Origin: Roseobacter weihaiensis
GTDB taxonomy: Bacteria; Pseudomonadota; Alphaproteobacteria; Rhodobacterales; Rhodobacteraceae
Reading direction: 5' to 3'
Assembly (NCBI RefSeq): GCF_020622345.1
Contig: NZ_JACNMO010000006.1
Coordinates: 124,001-188,000, forward strand
DNA length: 64,000 nt
Shown here: piece by piece, positions 37,178 to 45,332 of the stretch
Numbering within the stretch: the stretch's first letter is position 1
How the letters are laid out: each line of letters begins with the position of its first letter
The notes under the pieces: model-generated
Seen by the model: the letters and a program-made list of their open reading frames with translations, nothing else
Databases searched by the model: none
What the model was told of the DNA's origin: nothing
Translations under genes and position numbers: made by a program

Positions 37178-39006
37178 GAATAGACCGATGGATCGAGGCC
37201 TTCCGGCCAGCGGACGGACCCCCGCCGCAAACACTGGCCGCCTTCATGCGTTGGTGCCTGTCGGGGTCCTGGCCTGCGCTCTGGCTGGCGGCGTTTCTGT
37301 CGGCGCTGGCAGGGGCAATGGAGGCAGGCACCGCACTGATCCTCGGTCTGGTCATCGATGCCACCGCCAGTGCCGGGCCGGAGCGGTTTTTCGAAGGTGA
37401 GAATATCGGCCTGGTCGTTGCGGCCGTGGCGTTCTTTGTGGTTGCCCGCCCGGTGTTCTTTGGTCTCTCGGCCTCCGCCAACTCGATCATTGTCGGGCCG
37501 AATGTGAACCCACTGGTCCTGTCACGGCTGCACCGCTGGACCTTAGGCCAGACGGTGGGGTTCTTTGACGACGATTTCGCGGGCCGGATCGCCCAGAAGC
37601 AGATGCAGGCGGCGCGCGCCGTCACGGATGTGGTGGTCGAGGTGATCAACGTCGTGGCCTTTGCGTTGGCCTCGCTGATCGGGTCGGTCATTCTGCTCTT
37701 TGCCATCGACTGGCGTGTGGCGATGGGCTTTGCCGTCTGGCTGGCCGGGTACTTCGCCCTCATCAACTGGTTTCTGCCGCGTGTCCGGGCGCGGTCTGCC
37801 GCGCGCGCCGGCGCGCGCGCGATGGTGTCGGGTCAGGTGGTGGATACGATCACCAACATCAAGACGGTCAAGCTTTTCGCGCATGCGGATCACGAGGACC
37901 GCGCGGCGCTGGATTCGATGCAGACCTTCCGCGAAAGGGCGTTGTCGTTTGGCTATCTCGCGGCGGGCTTTCGCTTTGCGCTGATGACACTGGCGGGGAT
38001 TTTGCCGGTGCTCCTGCTGGGGGGCACGATCCTGCTGTGGCAAACCGGGCAGGCCAGCCAGGGCGATATCGTGGCGGCGGGGGCGGTTGCGATCCGCATC
38101 TCGCAAATGACCGGCTGGGTCAGTTTCACCCTGATGGCGATCTATTCCAACATCGGTGAGATCGAGGACGGCATCCGCACGCTGACGCCCCGCAACAGGG
38201 TGGAGGATCACCCGCAAGCACAGGATTTGATCGTGCCGGAGGGCCAGATCGACCTGCAGGATCTGGGTTTTGCCTACGGGCGTGATAAAGGGGGCGTGCA
38301 GGGGATCAACCTGACCATCCATCCCGGTGAAAAGGTCGGCATCGTCGGCGCGTCCGGTGTTGGCAAATCGACGCTGGTTGCCTTGCTTTTGCGGCTCTAC
38401 GATGCGGAAAAGGGCCAGATTACCATCGATGGCGCAGATATCACCGAGGTGACGCAGGAAAGCCTGCGGCGCAGCATCGGCATGGTCACGCAGGAAACCG
38501 CGATGTTCAACCGATCTGCCCGCGACAACATCCTTTATGGACGCCCCGAGGCCAGTGAGGCAGAGGTGATTGCAGCGGCGGAAAGAGCCGAAGCGCACGG
38601 GTTCATACAGGATCTCGTCGATCACAAGGGGCGCGTCGGATATGATGCGCATCTGGGCGAGCGGGGTGTGAAACTCTCCGGCGGGCAGCGACAACGTATT
38701 GCCTTGGCACGCGCGATCCTCAAGGACGCGCCCATTCTGGTGCTGGACGAGGCAACAAGCGCGCTCGACAGCGAGGTGGAGGCGGCCATTCAAACCGCGC
38801 TTGAGCGGGTGATGGAGGGCAAGACCGTTCTGGCCATTGCGCACCGCTTGTCAACGCTGACCGAGATGGACCGCATCGTCGTGATGGACGATGGCCAGAT
38901 CGTCGAAGATGGCAATCACGAGACGCTGCTGGCTCAGGGCGGGCTTTATGCGCAGTACTGGGACCGGCAATCGGGCGGTTTTATCCGCACCCAGGCGGCG
39001 GAGTAG
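37174..39006 (+). CDS. ABC exporter half-transporter (permease-ATPase), subunit 2
   Basis: 610 residues, same plan as its upstream neighbour: permease domain then ATPase with Walker A GASGVGKST near 392, LSGGQRQRI near 499 and ILVLDEATS near 519, followed by IAHRLST. Both subunits keep the catalytic glutamate after Walker B, so neither site looks degenerate, unlike many heterodimeric exporters. GTG start at 37174 overlapping the previous stop. Function unknown; efflux of lipid-like or toxic compounds is an inference. Confidence 0.88.
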   Translation: MRIDRWIEAFRPADGPPPQTLAAFMRWCLSGSWPALWLAAFLSALAGAMEAGTALILGLVIDATASAGPERFFEGENIGLVVAAVAFFVVARPVFFGLSASANSIIVGPNVNPLVLSRLHRWTLGQTVGFFDDDFAGRIAQKQMQAARAVTDVVVEVINVVAFALASLIGSVILLFAIDWRVAMGFAVWLAGYFALINWFLPRVRARSAARAGARAMVSGQVVDTITNIKTVKLFAHADHEDRAALDSMQTFRERALSFGYLAAGFRFALMTLAGILPVLLLGGTILLWQTGQASQGDIVAAGAVAIRISQMTGWVSFTLMAIYSNIGEIEDGIRTLTPRNRVEDHPQAQDLIVPEGQIDLQDLGFAYGRDKGGVQGINLTIHPGEKVGIVGASGVGKSTLVALLLRLYDAEKGQITIDGADITEVTQESLRRSIGMVTQETAMFNRSARDNILYGRPEASEAEVIAAAERAEAHGFIQDLVDHKGRVGYDAHLGERGVKLSGGQRQRIALARAILKDAPILVLDEATSALDSEVEAAIQTALERVMEGKTVLAIAHRLSTLTEMDRIVVMDDGQIVEDGNHETLLAQGGLYAQYWDRQSGGFIRTQAAE

Positions 39007-39044
39007 CACTGGCATCACGCCGGTTTCGGGCCTAAAGCAGGACA

Positions 39045-40271
39045 ATGACAGAAGTAACCATCACGCGTCTCGGAGTGCAGGGTGACGGCATTGCCGAGGG
39101 TCCGGTCTTTGTGCCGCGGGCGCTGCCGGGCGAACAGGTGACGGGCACACTCTCGGGCCAGACCCTGACAGATGTGAAAATCCTGACCCCGTCCGATCGG
39201 CGGGTCCACCCGCCGTGTGTGCATTACAAATCCTGCGGCGGGTGTCAGTTGCAACATGCGGATGACACCTTTGTGGCGGAATGGAAGCTTGATGTGGTGC
39301 GCATGGCGCTCAAGGCGCAGGGGCTGGCGCCTGAATTCAGAGCGATAGAAACCTCGCCCGCGACATCGCGCCGCCGGGCCGGCTTTGCCGCGCGGCGAAC
39401 CAAAAAGGCGGCGATGGCGGGTTTTCATGGGCGCGCGTCAGACACCATTGTGCCGGTGCCCGATTGCCAGCTGGTAGATCCCGATATTCTGCGGGGTCTG
39501 CCGGTGGCCGAAGCGCTTGCGGTGGTCGGGGCCAGTCGCAAAACGCCGCTGTCCGTTATGGTGACCGCGACGCAGACCGGGCTTGATGTGGCGGTCACAC
39601 AGGGCAAGCCGCTGGATGGTCCCCTGCGCCAGCAGTTGGCGGCGATCTGTGACCAGATGGGTCTTGCGCGGCTCACATGGGGGGATGAGGTCGTCGCGAT
39701 GCGCGCGCCGCCGGTGCTTGACTTTGGGGTTGCCGAGGTCGCGCCACCCCCTGGTGCGTTCTTGCAGGCCACGGCCCATGGGCAACGTGTTCTGACCGAC
39801 GCGGTTCGGGAAATCGTGGCGGGCGCGGGCCGCGTCATCGATCTTTTTGCAGGCTGTGGCACCTTTGCCCTGCCACTGGCGCAGGATGCAGAGGTCCATG
39901 CGGTTGAGGGGGAGGCGGCGATGCTGGCCGCCCTCGATGCCGGGTGGCGTCATGCGCAGGGCCTCAAGAGGATCACGACCGAAGCACGCGATCTCTTTCG
40001 CCGCCCGCTGATGCCCGATGAGATGGCCAAAGCACAGGCGCTTGTGCTCGATCCCCCGCGCGCGGGGGCGCAGGCGCAGGTGGCGGAACTGGCAAAGGCG
40101 GATGTGCCGCGCATCGCCTATGTTTCGTGCAACCCGGTTAGTTTTGCGCGCGATGCATCGGTTCTGGTATCGGCTGGGTATGATCTGGGCTGGATACAGG
40201 TTGTGGACCAATTCCGCTGGTCCTCACATGTTGAGCTTGTCGCCTGTTTGACCAAATCCCATATGCGATGA
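39045..40271 (+). CDS. 23S rRNA/tRNA m5U-type RNA methyltransferase (TrmA/RlmD family)
   Basis: 408 residues. Iron-sulfur cysteines 58, 64 and 67 (CVHYKSCGGC) with a fourth in PDCQLVD; SAM motif VIDLFAGCGTFALPLA; DPPRAGA and the catalytic YVSCNP near 360. It is shorter than E. coli RlmD and the N-terminal TRAM domain is abbreviated (TRLGVQGDGIAEGPVFVPRALPGE). The target uridine cannot be told by eye. ATG is preceded by AGGA. Confidence 0.88.
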   Translation: MTEVTITRLGVQGDGIAEGPVFVPRALPGEQVTGTLSGQTLTDVKILTPSDRRVHPPCVHYKSCGGCQLQHADDTFVAEWKLDVVRMALKAQGLAPEFRAIETSPATSRRRAGFAARRTKKAAMAGFHGRASDTIVPVPDCQLVDPDILRGLPVAEALAVVGASRKTPLSVMVTATQTGLDVAVTQGKPLDGPLRQQLAAICDQMGLARLTWGDEVVAMRAPPVLDFGVAEVAPPPGAFLQATAHGQRVLTDAVREIVAGAGRVIDLFAGCGTFALPLAQDAEVHAVEGEAAMLAALDAGWRHAQGLKRITTEARDLFRRPLMPDEMAKAQALVLDPPRAGAQAQVAELAKADVPRIAYVSCNPVSFARDASVLVSAGYDLGWIQVVDQFRWSSHVELVACLTKSHMR

Positions 40272-40291
40272 GCGCAACAAAGGAGAGCGTG

Positions 40292-41071
40292 ATGAGTATC
40301 AGAGAACGTCTTGATATCTGGCTGGACCAGCGATGGGTCACCAGCCTTGTCATCGGCGTTATCATCTTTAACGCGATCCTGCTGGGGATGGAAACATCGC
40401 CCCGGCTCATGTCCATGGCCGGCGGGCTGATCGTGTCCCTCGACAAGGCCTGCCTTGCCTTCTTTGTGGTCGAGATCCTGCTCAAGCTTTTTGCGCGGGG
40501 CGGGCGGTTTTTCAAAAACGGCTGGAACATCTTTGACATGGTGATCGTGGGGGCCGCCCTCGTGCCCGGCTCGCAGACCATGTCCGTCTTGCGGGCGCTG
40601 CGGATCTTGCGGGTGCTGCGGGTGATTTCTGTCGCCCCGAGCCTGCGCCGCGTGGTTGAAGGGTTCGTCACCGCCCTGCCCGGCATGGGCAGCGTTTTCG
40701 TTTTGATGGCGATCATCTTCTACATCGGGTCGGTGATCGCGACCAAGCTCTTTGCCGCCAGCTTTCCAGAGTGGTTCGGGTCGTTGCCACAAAGCGGTTA
40801 CACGCTTTTCCAGATCATGACGCTGGAAAGCTGGTCCATGGGCATCGTGCGTCCGGTGATGGAGGTCTATCCCTACGCCTGGGCGTTTTTCGTGCCTTTC
40901 ATCATGGTCACGACCTTTGCCGTCGTGAACCTTTTGGTGGGTTTGATCGTGAATTCGATGCAAGATGCGCACCAGCAGGAAGCAGGGGCCGTGACCGATG
41001 CCTACCGTGATGAAGTGCTCACACGGTTGGTTGCGATTGAGGAGCAGCTGAAAAATAAGCCCCCGTCCTGA
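40292..41071 (+). CDS. bacterial voltage-gated sodium channel (NavBac)
   Basis: 259 residues, single six-helix channel subunit that forms a tetramer. The selectivity filter is TLESWSM (177-183), the same as in NavAb of Arcobacter. S4 carries four gating arginines at every third position (101, 104, 107, 110) in SVLRALRILRVLRVI; S6 is FAVVNLLVGLIVNSM, followed by a polar coiled-coil tail. I chose ATG 40292, with AAGGAG about 6 bases upstream; ATG 40268 overlaps the previous stop and is an alternative. Related channels are known from marine Roseobacters (for example NavSp). Confidence 0.92.
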   Translation: MSIRERLDIWLDQRWVTSLVIGVIIFNAILLGMETSPRLMSMAGGLIVSLDKACLAFFVVEILLKLFARGGRFFKNGWNIFDMVIVGAALVPGSQTMSVLRALRILRVLRVISVAPSLRRVVEGFVTALPGMGSVFVLMAIIFYIGSVIATKLFAASFPEWFGSLPQSGYTLFQIMTLESWSMGIVRPVMEVYPYAWAFFVPFIMVTTFAVVNLLVGLIVNSMQDAHQQEAGAVTDAYRDEVLTRLVAIEEQLKNKPPS

Positions 41072-41157
41072 CGTTTTTGTGACCTTGTTTAACGCAATCT
41101 CCATGGTAGAAATGGCAAAAGAGCAGAGAACAAAAAGAAAAACGGGACAGCAAGAAC

Positions 41158-41658
41158 ATGCGTCGAAGAGAGTTATTGATGGGCACAGCCGCGCTGATGT
41201 CTGTCGGGGCCTGTGCAACGGATTCGAAATTCAAAAGATATGACGGACCGGATGTGTCCTTTGTGGTTGTCAACAAAGGCGAACGCCGAATGCATCTGCT
41301 GCACAACGAGCAGCTTTTGAAAAGCTATGACATCCACCTTGGATTTGCGCCTGTGGGCCACAAGCAGTTCGAAGGGGACGGCAGGACGCCAGAGGGCCTT
41401 TACCGTATCGACCGGCGCAATCCGAATAGCGAATTCCACCTGTCGCTGGGGATTTCCTATCCAAACACCAACGATTACGCGGCGGCCAAAGCTGTCGGGA
41501 AATCACCAGGGGGCGACATCTTTATTCACGGGCAGAAATCGCGGTTCAGACGGGATAGACCGGACTGGACGTGGGGCTGCATCGCCGTGACCAACGATGA
41601 GATCGAAGAGATTTACGCGATGGTGCGCAACGACACGCTGATCCAGCTCAACGCCTGA
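41158..41658 (+). CDS. L,D-transpeptidase (YkuD), probable lipoprotein
   Basis: 166 residues. YkuD-type catalytic region with His124-Gly125 and Cys141 in WTWGCIAV; these enzymes make 3-3 peptidoglycan crosslinks or attach proteins to peptidoglycan. The N-terminus RRRELLMGTAALMSVGAC resembles a lipoprotein signal with lipid-bound Cys19, and also has consecutive arginines as in Tat signals. The substrate loop is short. It converges on a CAP-domain lipoprotein gene with a 3-base gap. Confidence 0.88.
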   Translation: MRRRELLMGTAALMSVGACATDSKFKRYDGPDVSFVVVNKGERRMHLLHNEQLLKSYDIHLGFAPVGHKQFEGDGRTPEGLYRIDRRNPNSEFHLSLGISYPNTNDYAAAKAVGKSPGGDIFIHGQKSRFRRDRPDWTWGCIAVTNDEIEEIYAMVRNDTLIQLNA

Positions 41659-41661
41659 GGA

Positions 41662-42204
41662 TCAGCTGCTGGCGGCGACCCCGCCGCCGGTATCGCCCAG
41701 GATCATCGTCCACCAGATCTTGCCGTTGTTTTCCTGATACCAGGCAAATCCGAGAGCGTCTGCCGAGGGGTCGAGGATGATCCGGCGTGTGTCCGGCTTT
41801 TCCATCCAGGCCCCAAGGGTTTCAAGCTCGCTCTCAAAGGTTTCGGAGATGTTTTCGCCGACCAACCTGCCGGAAAACCCGACCCGCTGGACCCGCTCGA
41901 TCGGAGAAGACCCATCCGATCCGAAGTGCCAGGGCCGGTTCTGCACCGACATGTCACGCGAGTGGGTCGCTGCCGCAGCGTTCAATTGCGAATCCAAGGC
42001 AACGGCCTGCTGGCCGGATGCGCCACGCAGCGCGTTCACCGCATCCAGCATCCGGAACTGGATATTCGCTGTGTCGCGATCCTTGATCCGATAGACCTGA
42101 GGGAGCGGTTTGCCATCTGGTCCCAATCTTGTGCCGCTGGGTGATGGGGCGCAAGCTGCCAGAGCCACGGCCAGAGCGAGAAAAAGCGAAAACAGACGGA
42201 TCAT
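41662..42204 (-). CDS. CAP-domain (SCP/PR1-like) lipoprotein
   Basis: 180 residues. Lipoprotein signal LALAVALAAC with lipid-bound cysteine at about 18, then a CAP domain: LNAAAATHSRDMSVQNRPWHFG (first conserved histidine), VGENIS, and WMEKPDTRRIILDPSADALGFAW near the end. Bacterial CAP proteins are extracellular or periplasmic, of unclear biochemical role. Lies between two L,D-transpeptidase genes, suggesting a cell-envelope function. Confidence 0.87.
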   Translation of the reverse strand: MIRLFSLFLALAVALAACAPSPSGTRLGPDGKPLPQVYRIKDRDTANIQFRMLDAVNALRGASGQQAVALDSQLNAAAATHSRDMSVQNRPWHFGSDGSSPIERVQRVGFSGRLVGENISETFESELETLGAWMEKPDTRRIILDPSADALGFAWYQENNGKIWWTMILGDTGGGVAASS

Positions 42205-42368
42205 AAAACTCTCCTGAAACGGTATTTTGCCACATATCCTGCCCGGCGTGATATTTCAAACGCACATCGACGTGACCGGGTGCAATGACATCTGTTTGAT
42301 TTGCGACTGAGGCTTTCTCGCCATAAAGTGGCGACAAAATGAACACCATTGATCTATGGAGGCAGTTG

Positions 42369-42980
42369 ATGTCTGAGAATACCTTTAATAAGCCCGGCCG
42401 CCGCGCGTTCTTGGCAGGAAGTGCTGCGATGTTGGCGACACCTGCCCTGGCGCAAGACCTGGGATCGGTCAATTCCTCAAGCACCACAGAGGGTGAGCGG
42501 GATCTGACCGAAACCGTTCGGCGCAACAGCTCCAGCTTTCGGACGCTGGATTGGCGGCCTTATTTCTCGAACCTGCGCCGCGGTGCCATTCTGGTGGATA
42601 TCGACAGCCGTGCGTTGCACTACTGGGCCGAAGAGGGCGATTTCTACAAGCTTTATCCCTCCAGCGTTCCGCTGTCCGAAGACCTGACCCGACGTGGCAG
42701 AACGCAGGTGGTGCGTAAGGTGGATGGGCCGAGCTGGCGGCCGACGCCCTCCATGCTGAAGCGTAATCCGGACTGGCCGGAGTACATCGGCCCCGGCCCC
42801 GACAATCCCATGGGCACCCACGCCCTGTATCTCAGCTGGACCTATTATCGTATCCACGGCACCCACGACACCCGCAAGATCGGGCGTCAGTCCTCCAACG
42901 GGTGTATCGGTCTTTACAATGAGCACATCGCTGAACTCTTTGGGTTTTCAGAGGTCGGAACACAGGTGTTGCTAATTTGA
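42369..42980 (+). CDS. L,D-transpeptidase (YkuD family), exported
   Basis: 203 residues. Tat-like signal peptide GRRAFLAGSAAMLATPALA (10-28), a polar linker, then the YkuD domain with HGTHD (163-167) and the catalytic cysteine in SSNGC (Cys179). ATG 42369 has GGAGG 7 bases upstream; an upstream ATG at 42339 adds 10 residues. It is not closely similar by eye to the transpeptidase at 41.2 kb, so a recent duplication is unlikely. Confidence 0.9.
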   Translation: MSENTFNKPGRRAFLAGSAAMLATPALAQDLGSVNSSSTTEGERDLTETVRRNSSSFRTLDWRPYFSNLRRGAILVDIDSRALHYWAEEGDFYKLYPSSVPLSEDLTRRGRTQVVRKVDGPSWRPTPSMLKRNPDWPEYIGPGPDNPMGTHALYLSWTYYRIHGTHDTRKIGRQSSNGCIGLYNEHIAELFGFSEVGTQVLLI

Positions 42981-43021
42981 CGACATTTCGGCGGTTTACC
43001 GACGTTCTTGGCGAATCAGGT

Positions 43022-43051
43022 TTGCAAAGGCAGGCGTATGGTGTTTTACAT
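43022..43051 (+). promoter_or_regulatory. putative promoter of the 58-residue gene
   Basis: TTGCAA (43022-43027), 18-base spacer, TTACAT (43046-43051). It would leave a leader of about 60 bases that includes the inverted repeat at 43076-43101. Confidence 0.35.
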
Positions 43052-43075
43052 TTGAGCACGAGGTAAGTCTTGGGT

Positions 43076-43101
43076 GCATGCTATCGCATTGCGTAGCATG
43101 C
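43076..43101. promoter_or_regulatory. inverted repeat in the leader of the 58-residue gene
   Basis: GCATGCTA (43076-43083) and TAGCATGC (43094-43101) are perfect 8-base arms around a 10-base loop that is itself nearly palindromic. It ends 20 bases before the ATG and leaves the ribosome-binding site free. It could be an operator or an mRNA-stabilising stem. Confidence 0.45.
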
Positions 43102-43120
43102 CTTTTCTGGAGGTTATGAT

Positions 43121-43297
43121 ATGAAAAAACTCGTTCTCGCAGCTGCTTTCACCGCCGCAGCATCCACAGCATTCGCTGGTTCTTTGGAAGAGCCAATCGT
43201 TGAAGCGCCAGTTATCGTAGAAGAAACACAAGGGTCTTCTGCAGGTATCCTGCTTCCACTGCTTCTGCTGGTTATTGTCGCAGCTGCGGTTTCCTAA
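43121..43297 (+). CDS. 58-residue exported or membrane miniprotein, unknown function
   Basis: Reads MKKLVLAAAFTAAASTAFAG as a textbook signal peptide, then an acidic segment with repeated Glu-Pro/Val (SLEEPIVEAPVIVEE), a short Gly/Ser hinge and a C-terminal hydrophobic helix (GILLPLLLLVIVAAAVS) able to span a membrane. TGGAGGT lies 8-9 bases before the ATG, and a strong terminator follows 15 bases after the stop, so it is its own small transcription unit. I recall similar short proteins next to hemH in other Roseobacters but cannot verify that here. Function unknown. Confidence 0.85.
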   Translation: MKKLVLAAAFTAAASTAFAGSLEEPIVEAPVIVEETQGSSAGILLPLLLLVIVAAAVS

Positions 43298-43312
43298 TAG
43301 GATTCCAACCAC

Positions 43313-43347
43313 AAAAAAAGGCGGTGTAGAAATACGCCGCCTTTTTT
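43313..43347. terminator. bidirectional intrinsic terminator (58-residue gene / hemH)
   Basis: A-run (43313-43319), GGCGGTGT (43320-43327), six-base loop, ACGCCGCC (43334-43341), T-run (43342-43347). The stem has one G-U pair; flanking A and T runs make it work on both strands, for the small gene on plus and hemH on minus. Confidence 0.85.
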
Positions 43348-43371
43348 ATTTGCCGCGGCGCTGGCGCGGTT

Positions 43372-44442
43372 TCAGTCGATCCAGCCGCTCAGATTATCGT
43401 TGATGACATTGCAAAGTGCACGGATATGCGCGTCGTCATCATTCAGGCACGGAATATACGTAAAATCTTCGCCGCCCGCTTCTTCAAAGCTTTCCTTGAT
43501 CTCTTCGTTGATCTCTTCGAGCGTTTCGATGCAGTCGGCTGAGAACGCAGGCGCACAGACCGCAATGTTCTTTTTGCCGGCCTCCGCCAGCCGGGCGACT
43601 TCTTCTACCGTGTAGGGTTTCAGCCATTCTTCCGGGCCGAACTTGGACTGAAAGGTTGTGGTGATTTCCGTGTCTTTCCAACCCAGCCGTTCTTTGAGCA
43701 GCCGCGTCGTCTTCTGACACTGGCAGTGGTAGGGGTCGCCCTCCATCAGATAGCGGATGGGCACGCCATGATAAGAGCAGACCAGGATGTCAGGGCGTTT
43801 TTCCAGACCGGCGTAGGCCTTCTCGATCGACTGGGCGAGCGCTTCGATATAGTCGGGCCGGTCGTAATAGGGATCGACGGTGCGCGTGGTCGGCTGCCAT
43901 TTTTCATAGGTCAGAGAGCGGAAAAATTCATCGTTTGCCGTCGCCGACGTGGCCCCCGCATAATGTGGATAAAGCGGGAAAAACAGTATCTTACGGCATC
44001 CTGCGGCTGTCATCTCGGCCACTTTTGATCGGGTGGACGGATTGCCGTAACGCATGCAGAAGTCAACCATCACCTCATCGCCGTGGCGCGCGTGCATCGC
44101 CTCTTTGACCTTGGCTGTTTGCGCCTTGGTGATGGTCATCAAGGGGCTCTCGCCGTCTTTTTCGTTCCAGATCGATTTATAGGCCGCGCCGGATGAGAAC
44201 GGGCGTTTCGACAGGATGATGAGCTGCAACAGCGGCTGCCATATCCACGGGCTGTAGTCGATCACGCGGCGGTCTGACAGGAACTCGTTGAGATACCGGC
44301 GCATGGACCAGTAGTCGTAATTGTCGGGTGTGCCGAGGTTGGCCAGCAGAATGCCGATCTTTGGCTTTGCAATTGCCGGATGATCCGCCTCTGCGTGTGC
44401 GGGCCGGGCCATCGCTTTTGCGGTGGAGCTGCTGTCCAGCAT
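43372..44442 (-). CDS. hemH: ferrochelatase
   Basis: 356 residues. Inserts iron into protoporphyrin IX, last step of heme synthesis. GILLANLGTPDNYDYWSMRRYLNEFLSDRRVI, MRYGNPS, LFFPLYPHYAGATSATA and CSYHGVPIRY (metal-site histidine) are family signatures, as is PAFSADCIETLEEI. An N-terminal extension of about 25 polar residues precedes the conserved region, so translation could also begin slightly downstream at Met11. Transcription ends at the shared terminator. Confidence 0.95.
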   Translation of the reverse strand: MLDSSSTAKAMARPAHAEADHPAIAKPKIGILLANLGTPDNYDYWSMRRYLNEFLSDRRVIDYSPWIWQPLLQLIILSKRPFSSGAAYKSIWNEKDGESPLMTITKAQTAKVKEAMHARHGDEVMVDFCMRYGNPSTRSKVAEMTAAGCRKILFFPLYPHYAGATSATANDEFFRSLTYEKWQPTTRTVDPYYDRPDYIEALAQSIEKAYAGLEKRPDILVCSYHGVPIRYLMEGDPYHCQCQKTTRLLKERLGWKDTEITTTFQSKFGPEEWLKPYTVEEVARLAEAGKKNIAVCAPAFSADCIETLEEINEEIKESFEEAGGEDFTYIPCLNDDDAHIRALCNVINDNLSGWID

Positions 44443-44497
44443 GGTGTGTTCCTTGTTCTCGGCGTATCGTGGTGAAATAGTCAGTTTTCAGCGCGGG

Positions 44498-45316
44498 TCA
44501 ATCGCCCAAAGGCACCTCCGGCACCTTAAGCGCATCTGCAAGCCTTTGTTTTGCGGACCCCGGCCGCAGCGGTTGCTGTTGGCTCGCATCCGGGGCCCAT
44601 CCGGTCAAAAAGACCATTTCATACGTTGCTTTGACCCGACCCGTCGGGGTCGAGAAGGCCTCGGCATATTGCTGTGAAGTCAGGGTAAAAAGGGCCCGCG
44701 GCGGGGTGGTTTTCCGACGCTGGCTGAGCGCATTTGTCTCACCCATCTGCCGCAGGTCGTGCATCAGATGCATCGCGTCCCGGTACTCGGTCCGGATCGG
44801 CAGGCTATCGGCCACGGGCAAGGCAAAACCCGCCCGTTGCAACAAAGCCCCAAGGTCGCGGATTTCGCCCATCGGGGCCACCCGGGGGGATAGCCCGCCG
44901 GTGATCGCGATCTCGGCCTGTCCGATGCAGGCCCGCAATTCCTCCAGTGTCTGGCCGCCCAGCGTTGCTGCAATCAGCAGCCCGTCGGGTTTCAGGCTGC
45001 GGCGGCACTGGATCAGCTGGCCCACCGGATCATTGGCCCAATGCAGCGACATCGCATGGATCACCAGATCATGCGCGCCGGGCTCAAGAGCCAGGGTATC
45101 GCTGTCCTCGACCACTTTTGCCGAGGGCAGGCGGCGCGCCCAGAGATCGGCAAAAGGGGTCACAACCGCGGGCGATTTAAACGCTCTATTAACCATGCCC
45201 AGCCGATCCTGAATCTCGTCAGCTGCCGATTCTTGCAGGAATAGCCCGTTCGACTTTGCCCGCGCGCGGTGCAGGGACAAAGCCCGGGTATCGGTCAGTT
45301 GGTTCGGTGTGGTCAT
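44498..45316 (-). CDS. BioC-like SAM-dependent methyltransferase
   Basis: 272 residues. Sequence features LHRARAKSNGLFLQESAADEIQDRL and HDLVIHAMSLHWANDPVGQLIQCRRSLKPDGLLIAATLGG match the BioC/NDUFAF5-like methyltransferase family common in Alphaproteobacteria. The glycine-rich SAM loop is weakly conserved. NDUFAF5 hydroxylates an arginine of respiratory complex I in mitochondria; whether this protein acts on complex I or biotin precursors is open. Its ATG overlaps the comF region on the other strand. Confidence 0.8.
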   Translation of the reverse strand: MTTPNQLTDTRALSLHRARAKSNGLFLQESAADEIQDRLGMVNRAFKSPAVVTPFADLWARRLPSAKVVEDSDTLALEPGAHDLVIHAMSLHWANDPVGQLIQCRRSLKPDGLLIAATLGGQTLEELRACIGQAEIAITGGLSPRVAPMGEIRDLGALLQRAGFALPVADSLPIRTEYRDAMHLMHDLRQMGETNALSQRRKTTPPRALFTLTSQQYAEAFSTPTGRVKATYEMVFLTGWAPDASQQQPLRPGSAKQRLADALKVPEVPLGD

Positions 45317-45332
45317 GGAAGGATCAGATAAC

